Both the position numbers and the translations under genes were made by a program. Below are positions 17,908-17,946 of a stretch of DNA of 17,946 nucleotides, piece after piece (within the stretch, counting starts at the first letter, position 1; each line of letters opens with the position of its first letter). The notes under the pieces were generated by a model. The model had not been told where the DNA came from. It searched no databases and saw only the letters and a list, made by a program, of their open reading frames with translations. The DNA lies in assembly GCA_000310025.1 (NCBI GenBank), contig FN648952.1:1-17946 (forward strand). Direction: 5' to 3'. Source of the DNA: Ectocarpus siliculosus. Lineage: Eukaryota; Sar; Phaeophyceae; Ectocarpales; Ectocarpaceae.

Positions 17908-17946
17908 GAACGCACTGCTGTTCTCGGGCCCGGTGTTGTCTGACCT
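17908..17946 (+). CDS. Possible exon start cut by the right edge
   Basis: A good acceptor (TGCTTGTCTTTTGGCAG) ends at 17907. The next 39 bases read NALLFSGPVLSD in one frame, which looks protein-like. Phase and gene are unknown; another frame stops at once. This is only a hint that a plus-strand gene continues to the right. Confidence 0.22.

Noticed and set aside
1-17946. tRNA, rRNA, CRISPR array, integrated phaeovirus or prokaryotic operon
   Set aside because: No cloverleaf-type TpsiC box, no rRNA core words, no spacer-separated identical short repeats and no run of intronless viral genes were seen.

Overview
The window looks like nuclear DNA of a eukaryote. The best-supported gene is cut by many introns of about 77-580 bp with GT..AG borders. 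Its donors are mostly GTGAG-like and its acceptors are pyrimidine-rich. Trinucleotide (CAG/CTG, AAC) and GT microsatellites, long homopolymers and satellite-like arrays are scattered through the window, and retroelement and transposase-like fragments are abundant. This style fits a stramenopile such as a brown alga. That assignment is inferred from style, not from any marker gene. No tRNA, rRNA, CRISPR array or prokaryotic operon was seen.

Left part (1-6000, minus strand): remains of a retroelement. A Gag-like protein starts at 6000 and ends at 1795 with two zinc knuckles. It is interrupted by a 2.6 kb non-coding block (2560-5166) whose ends look like phase-0 splice sites. The block holds about 7.5 copies of a 157-bp satellite, an (AAC)n tract and long homopolymers. 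An in-frame TAA lies in the first Gag part. After a 1.2 kb non-coding spacer, a reading frame resembling the N-terminal flank of a DIRS/Ngaro-type reverse transcriptase runs off the left edge (543-1).

Middle (6001-8970): a repeat-bearing non-coding stretch, a single minus-strand exon (8204-7518) resembling the N-terminal region of a DDE-type transposase-related family, and a short spacer. The exon contains polyQ and ends in a CA microsatellite.

Right part (8971-15857, plus strand): the main gene. I could chain 12 exons with matching phases (plus one optional cassette exon) into a protein of about 1148 residues. From the N-terminus it has a ParB/sulfiredoxin-like domain, a helical middle, a Cys-rich probable zinc module, a Pro/Glu/Ser-rich linker, a circularly permuted (beta-class) DNA-methyltransferase-like fold, and an unrecognised C-terminal domain. 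Both catalytic signature positions of the methyltransferase are altered (DPPY-like is DPGV; the FxGxG-like loop is TLTADKDG). One +1 frame discontinuity at a G5 run in exon 10 must be bridged. ParB-methylase fusions are known from phages and bacteria; here the architecture is in a heavily intron-split eukaryotic gene beside mobile-element debris. This is the most interesting object in the window.

The last 2 kb (15858-17907) hold no convincing gene. A 50-bp tandem duplication and a possible exon start lie at the right edge.
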